From assembly GCA_028712015.1 (NCBI GenBank), contig JAQTRB010000065.1, positions 1 through 7,419 of the forward strand: a DNA stretch of 7,419 nucleotides. The letters are read 5' to 3'. Below the pieces are notes generated by a model, which ran no database searches, was not told the DNA's origin, and worked only from the letters and a program-made list of their open reading frames with translations. The translations under genes were made by a program, and so were the position numbers. Shown here in pieces: positions 6,054-7,419 of this stretch (its first letter is position 1; each line of letters begins with the position of its first letter). This stretch comes from Syntrophales bacterium. GTDB lineage: Bacteria > Desulfobacterota > Syntrophia > Syntrophales > UBA5619.

Positions 6054-7419
6054 ATGAAGGGAATCAACGGCAACATTCTGCGGGTGGATCTGACCGCCGG
6101 CAAACTCACGGTGCAGGCGGTTTCGGACGACCATTACCGGCGCTATCTGGGCGGTCGGGGGATCATCGCCCATACGCTTTTCACCGAAATGCCGAAAGGC
6201 ATCGACCCATTCGGAGTGGAGAACCGGCTTGTGTTTGCGCTGGGGACATTGACCGGGCATCCGTTCGTGGGCAGCGGGCGAAACAGCGTCGGGTGCAAAT
6301 CCCCGATGACCGGTGGGTATGGGGAATCGGAGGCCGGCGGGTTTTGGGGCGCCGAGCTCAAGCGGGCGGGTTTCGAGGCCATCGTTATCGCGGGAATTTC
6401 CGCCAAACCGGTTTATCTCTGGATCAAGGACGGAGAAGCGGAGATCCGCGATGCCGGTCGTCTCTGGGGACTGGAGACGGCGGAAACGGAGCGGGCCATC
6501 CGGGAAGAACTGGGAGACCCGCGCATTCGCACGGCGGTGATCGGTCCAGCCGGCGAAAAACAGGTCCGGTTTGCCTGTATTTTGAACGACGTGACCCATG
6601 CGGCCGGAAGGACCGGGATGGGGGCGGTGATGGGCTCGAAGCGGCTCAAGGCGATCGCCGTCCGGGGCGGCCGTCTGCCGGAAGCTGCCGATCCGGGAAA
6701 GCTCCGCGAACTGAACCGCTGGATGATGCTGAATTATAAAGAGAAGTGCAGGCAATGGCGGTACGGGACCGGTTCGGACATGCTGGGCTATGAAGCGAAC
6801 GGGAATCTGCCCATCCGAAACTTTCAGGGGGGCAGGTTTCCGGGCGTCGGGAAGATTACCGCGCAGGTCCTGTGTGAAAAGTACGTGACGAAAATGGACC
6901 ACTGCTACGGATGCCCCGTCCGCTGCAAGCGGGTGGTCAGACTGGAGGGGTCTTTTGCGGCCGACCCGGTGTACGGCGGGCCCGAGTACGAAACCCTGGC
7001 GGCCCTCGGTTCCAACTGCGGGATCGACGATCTGGAAGCCCTGATCAAGGCCGCTGAAATCTGCAACCGCCACGGGATCGATACGATCTCCGCGGGTGTG
7101 GCCGTCTCCTTTGCGATGGAATGCTTCGAAAAGGGAATCCTGCGCCGGGAAGACACGGACGGCTTGGATTTGACCTTCGGCAATGCCGAGGCGATGGTCC
7201 GGATGGTGGAACGGATCGCGCTGCGTCAAGGGTTCGGAGACCTGTTGGCGGAGGGGACCCGGCGGGCGGCAGCAAGGATCGGAAAGGGTTCAGAAGCGCT
7301 GGCGATGCAGGTCAAGGGGCAGGAGATCCCGATGCACGAACCGCGGCGCAAGCCCACCATGGGCCTGAATTACAGCACGAATGCGGCCGGCGCCGACCAC
7401 AACACGACCGTTCACGATA
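6054..7419 (+). CDS. Tungsten-dependent aldehyde:ferredoxin oxidoreductase family protein, 3' end cut by window
   Basis: Cytoplasmic enzyme that interconverts aldehydes and carboxylates using ferredoxin and a tungsten bis-pterin cofactor. 455 codons are present without stop or frameshift; family members are about 600 residues, so roughly the last quarter is missing. Visible marks: MKGINGNILRVDL at the N-terminus, YLGGRG (33-38), AGRTGMGAVMGSKRLKAI (184-201, cofactor-binding block), CYGCPVRC with Cys284, Cys287 and Cys291 as three [4Fe-4S] ligands, GPEYETLAALGSNCGIDD (309-326), and GADHNTTVHD at the window edge (446-455). His449 probably corresponds to the His near the tungsten in the Pyrococcus enzyme. 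The fourth cluster cysteine lies beyond the window. Start: ATG 6054 with GGAG 5 nt upstream. It is probably co-transcribed with the outer-membrane protein gene. Substrate is not predictable; the same superfamily includes BamB-type benzoyl-CoA reductases, but the motifs here look like ordinary AOR. Confidence 0.93.
   Translation, partial: MKGINGNILRVDLTAGKLTVQAVSDDHYRRYLGGRGIIAHTLFTEMPKGIDPFGVENRLVFALGTLTGHPFVGSGRNSVGCKSPMTGGYGESEAGGFWGAELKRAGFEAIVIAGISAKPVYLWIKDGEAEIRDAGRLWGLETAETERAIREELGDPRIRTAVIGPAGEKQVRFACILNDVTHAAGRTGMGAVMGSKRLKAIAVRGGRLPEAADPGKLRELNRWMMLNYKEKCRQWRYGTGSDMLGYEANGNLPIRNFQGGRFPGVGKITAQVLCEKYVTKMDHCYGCPVRCKRVVRLEGSFAADPVYGGPEYETLAALGSNCGIDDLEALIKAAEICNRHGIDTISAGVAVSFAMECFEKGILRREDTDGLDLTFGNAEAMVRMVERIALRQGFGDLLAEGTRRAAARIGKGSEALAMQVKGQEIPMHEPRRKPTMGLNYSTNAAGADHNTTVHD

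Noticed and set aside
5736..7229. Leftward open frame (497 codons) opposite the outer-membrane protein end and the AOR gene
   Set aside because: It spans two unrelated real genes and their gap, has biased composition and no recognisable motif; a GC-rich shadow frame.

Overview
The window is from a GC-rich, Gram-negative bacterium that is probably a strict anaerobe. An outer-membrane beta-barrel protein and a Sec-exported periplasmic binding protein imply two membranes. An aldehyde:ferredoxin oxidoreductase (AOR), an oxygen-sensitive tungsten/iron-sulfur enzyme, implies anaerobic, ferredoxin-based metabolism. A Desulfobacterota-type organism (syntroph or sulfate reducer) would fit, but this is inference from gene content and style; no taxonomic marker is present.

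Layout. Positions 24-4146 hold a leftward three-gene ABC-importer operon, read from right to left: binding protein (3022-4146), ATPase (1755-2834) and a fused double-domain permease (24-1736). A GC-rich stem-loop (2956-2993) sits in the gap of about 190 bp between the binding protein and ATPase genes. ATPase and permease are only 18 nt apart. Positions 4147-4688 are a 540-bp divergent intergenic region. It carries a good leftward sigma70-type promoter (TTGACA-N17-TTTAGT), which would give the importer a leader of about 200 nt. It also carries a weak rightward promoter candidate overlapped by a perfect 17-bp palindrome. Rightward from there lie a FadL/OmpP1-type outer-membrane protein (4689-5969) and, 84 nt later, an AOR gene (6054 to the window edge) missing its 3' end. 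The first 23 bases, downstream of the permease stop, show nothing recognisable.

How it may work together. The importer is a complete uptake system of the FbpABC / AfuABC / phosphonate (PhnSTU-like) superfamily. The binding protein lacks the obvious Tyr-Tyr iron motif and has a Ser/Arg/His-rich segment, so an organic anion (phosphonate, sugar phosphate or carboxylate) is at least as likely as ferric iron. The FadL-type channel and the AOR point the other way, to a hydrophobic substrate crossing the outer membrane and an aldehyde/carboxylate step inside the cell. Whether the two divergent units form one pathway cannot be decided from the sequence.

I found no RNA genes, CRISPR arrays, insertion sequences, or clearly undescribed system. 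The items most worth a second look are the palindrome at 4513-4529, the intercistronic hairpin, the unassigned ligand of the binding protein, and the pairing of FadL-type protein with AOR.
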